Source: an uncultured Clostridia bacterium (GTDB lineage Bacteria; Bacillota; Clostridia; Christensenellales; Borkfalkiaceae). Taken from it: a stretch of DNA of 5,064 nucleotides. The stretch covers positions 1 through 5,064 of the forward strand of contig CAMWLA010000096.1 in NCBI GenBank assembly GCA_947174975.1, written 5' to 3'. A program made the translations under genes and the position numbers. The notes under the pieces are model-generated. The model was not told the DNA's origin. It did not search any database and was given only the letters and a program-made list of their open reading frames with translations. This document shows positions 3,563-5,064 of this stretch, in pieces; the first letter of the stretch is position 1, and every line of letters starts with the position of its first letter.

Positions 3563-5064
3563 TTATAAAATTTCAAGATTTTTGTGGAACGCCTTTTTGA
3601 ACTCCGCACTTGCTTGCATAGCCGCGCGTATTTCAAGAGTAGCGTCTCCGTCGACTTCCGTTTTCATTATGACGGAATCGCCCAAAATATCGCAGTTAAT
3701 CGATTTTATCGTGCCGGACATTGCCCTATCGAGGCTTTCCGCAATTCTAAGCATTATGCCGAGGCGCTTTACTATCTCGATATCGTCCTCTTGCAATAAA
3801 TCTTTATACTTTGCCCATTCGTAAGGGTTGATGTCCTCTTTCTTTTGACAGCAAGCCGTAAACGCCGCAAGCACGATCTCTCTGTGCGTTACGCCGTAAA
3901 CCGCGGAATTCAAAATGATATAACAGCTGTGGCGCTGATGGTTGTAGAATTTGATGCGCTGACCGCAGTCGTGCAAGGTTGCGGCAACCTTTAATACTTT
4001 TAAGTACTGTCTGGGGAACTTGTGCAGAACCCGAAGCTGCTTAAATAACTGAATACTTAAATTTACGACGTGTTCGACGTGCTTTACGTCGCAGCCGTAG
4101 TATTTGACAAGCGTTGTAAGCGAATAGTTCAAAACGTCGGAAATGGGTTTTTCCTCGGTAATGGGCAAGGCTTGGTTAAACATAATTCCTTCCCTAAGTC
4201 CCGAACCCGAGAACGTGAACTTTTCGAAATTGAAGAAGCCGACGAACGACTTCACGATTGCAAGCGCCGCGGGAAGAATGTCCGCACGCTCTGCGGAAAG
4301 TCCCTTTATCTTCTTCTTTTTGTCGATATCAAGCACCTTAATCATATCGTAGACGGTGTTGAAATCTTCGACGGGCATAGTGTAGTTATGCACTAAATCA
4401 ATGGGATACTTATGTACCATTTTGCTTATCTTGAAAAGATTTCGAAACGATCCGCCGACGCCTATCATCTGCACGTCGGGATCAACTTCGTTTATCCACT
4501 CAACCTTTTTAAGCTGTTCCGTGAAGAATTCTTCTATCTTTGCCGCTTGCTCTTCGGGCTTTAAGCCGTCGCCCGAAAAAAGTCCCGTCAGCGTTACCGC
4601 GCCGAACGGAAGGGTCGTATAATTTAAAATATTTCTGCGGTTGTAGTAAACTATCTTGGTGGCGCCACCGCCTATCTCCAAAATAATGCCCTTAGGCACG
4701 TCCATCGTGTTTATTACTCCGCGGTAGACGTAAACCGCCTCTTCCTCAGCCGAAAGAACGCGGATTTTAATTCCGCAGCTTGCCTGAATTTCGTCCAAAA
4801 AGCTGCGCTGATTCTTTGCACGGCGAACCGCCGCGGTAGCAACCGCGATAATGCGCGTAACTCCGCTTGCGTCGCAAAGCTTGCGGAACATTTTCAAGGT
4901 TTTAATCGTTTCCGCAACGCGCTGGGGCTTTAAGAATCCGTCACGCTCCATATCCTGCCCAAGCCGTACGCTTTCCTTTAATTCGTCGACTACTGCAAAA
5001 TATCCGTCCGCAAACAGATTTACGATAACGAGTCTTGCCGAATTTGAGCCTAAATCTATAATGC
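3563..5064 (-). CDS. ppx: Ppx/GppA-family phosphatase with HD domain, 5' end beyond window
   Basis: Exopolyphosphatase/guanosine pentaphosphate phosphohydrolase family; 499 residues are visible and only the first few codons are missing. Numbered from 5062, the N-terminal actin-like domain shows phosphate-1 IDLGSNSARLV (2-12), DELKESVRLG (26-35), LSAEEEAVYVYRG (103-115) with the family's catalytic Glu region, phosphate-2 LEIGGGATKIV (128-138) and GVGGSFRNLF (201-210). GLREG (288-292) ends the kinase-like part. The C-terminal HD domain keeps HVEHV (328-332), TLHDCG (362-367), HRE and AESLDRA. Clear N-terminal homology continues to the window edge, so the ATG at 4951 is internal. The phosphate-2 motif is usually DIGGGSTE; Asp, Ser and Glu are Glu, Ala and Lys here. 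It is the first visible gene of an operon with maf and the MreB-like gene. Ppx versus GppA specificity cannot be decided from sequence alone. Confidence 0.92.
   Translation of the reverse strand, partial: IIDLGSNSARLVIVNLFADGYFAVVDELKESVRLGQDMERDGFLKPQRVAETIKTLKMFRKLCDASGVTRIIAVATAAVRRAKNQRSFLDEIQASCGIKIRVLSAEEEAVYVYRGVINTMDVPKGIILEIGGGATKIVYYNRRNILNYTTLPFGAVTLTGLFSGDGLKPEEQAAKIEEFFTEQLKKVEWINEVDPDVQMIGVGGSFRNLFKISKMVHKYPIDLVHNYTMPVEDFNTVYDMIKVLDIDKKKKIKGLSAERADILPAALAIVKSFVGFFNFEKFTFSGSGLREGIMFNQALPITEEKPISDVLNYSLTTLVKYYGCDVKHVEHVVNLSIQLFKQLRVLHKFPRQYLKVLKVAATLHDCGQRIKFYNHQRHSCYIILNSAVYGVTHREIVLAAFTACCQKKEDINPYEWAKYKDLLQEDDIEIVKRLGIMLRIAESLDRAMSGTIKSINCDILGDSVIMKTEVDGDATLEIRAAMQASAEFKKAFHKNLEIL

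Noticed and set aside
3228..3824. 198-codon open frame on the plus strand
   Set aside because: Antisense shadow of maf and ppx, with Ser-rich low-information translation and no initiation signals.
1..5064. Mobile element, CRISPR array, tRNA or phage signature
   Set aside because: No terminal inverted repeats, spaced direct repeats, tRNA-like folds, transposase or integrase motifs were found on either strand.

Overview
The window looks like a chromosomal housekeeping segment of an uncultured, moderately AT-rich member of the Bacillota, probably a gut-type Clostridia. That placement is an inference from the mix of families (LepA, a YwaF/TMEM164-like membrane protein, an XRE regulator with a clostridial-style C-terminal domain, Maf, an MreB-like actin and a two-domain Ppx/GppA protein), from AGAGG-type Shine-Dalgarno sites and from AT-rich spacers. 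I see no mobile element, CRISPR array, tRNA or rRNA.

Layout: the left edge (1-194, minus) holds the first 64 codons of lepA. A 93-bp divergent intergenic region (195-287) carries two textbook sigma-70/sigma-A promoters with 17-bp spacers. Each -10 box ends exactly 7 bases before an in-frame ATG, so both lepA and the plus-strand membrane protein are predicted to be leaderless. The membrane-protein gene (288-1055, plus) ends at a bidirectional terminator facing a minus-strand pair: an XRE regulator (1312-1821) and a small protein (1088-1315), coupled by an ATGA overlap. Their promoter region lies in the 125-bp gap 1837-1961, beside a perfect 10-bp palindrome and a second terminator.

The right half (1962-5064, minus) is one apparent operon: ppx/gppA, then maf, then an MreB-like gene, ending in the terminator at 1921-1945. 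The ppx gene runs off the right edge. Reading through to position 5064 recovers the N-terminal phosphate-binding motif, so an internal Met at 4951 is not the start. Maf and the MreB-like gene overlap by ATGA. The operon combines polyphosphate or pppGpp-type phosphohydrolysis, nucleotide-pool housecleaning and an actin-fold shape or scaffold protein.

Most worth a second look: the mirrored leaderless promoters; the MreB-like protein, which lacks the usual catalytic glutamate and the MreC/MreD partners; the Ppx homologue with an altered phosphate-2 motif but an apparently intact HD domain; and the XRE/small-protein pair that share a C-terminal motif.
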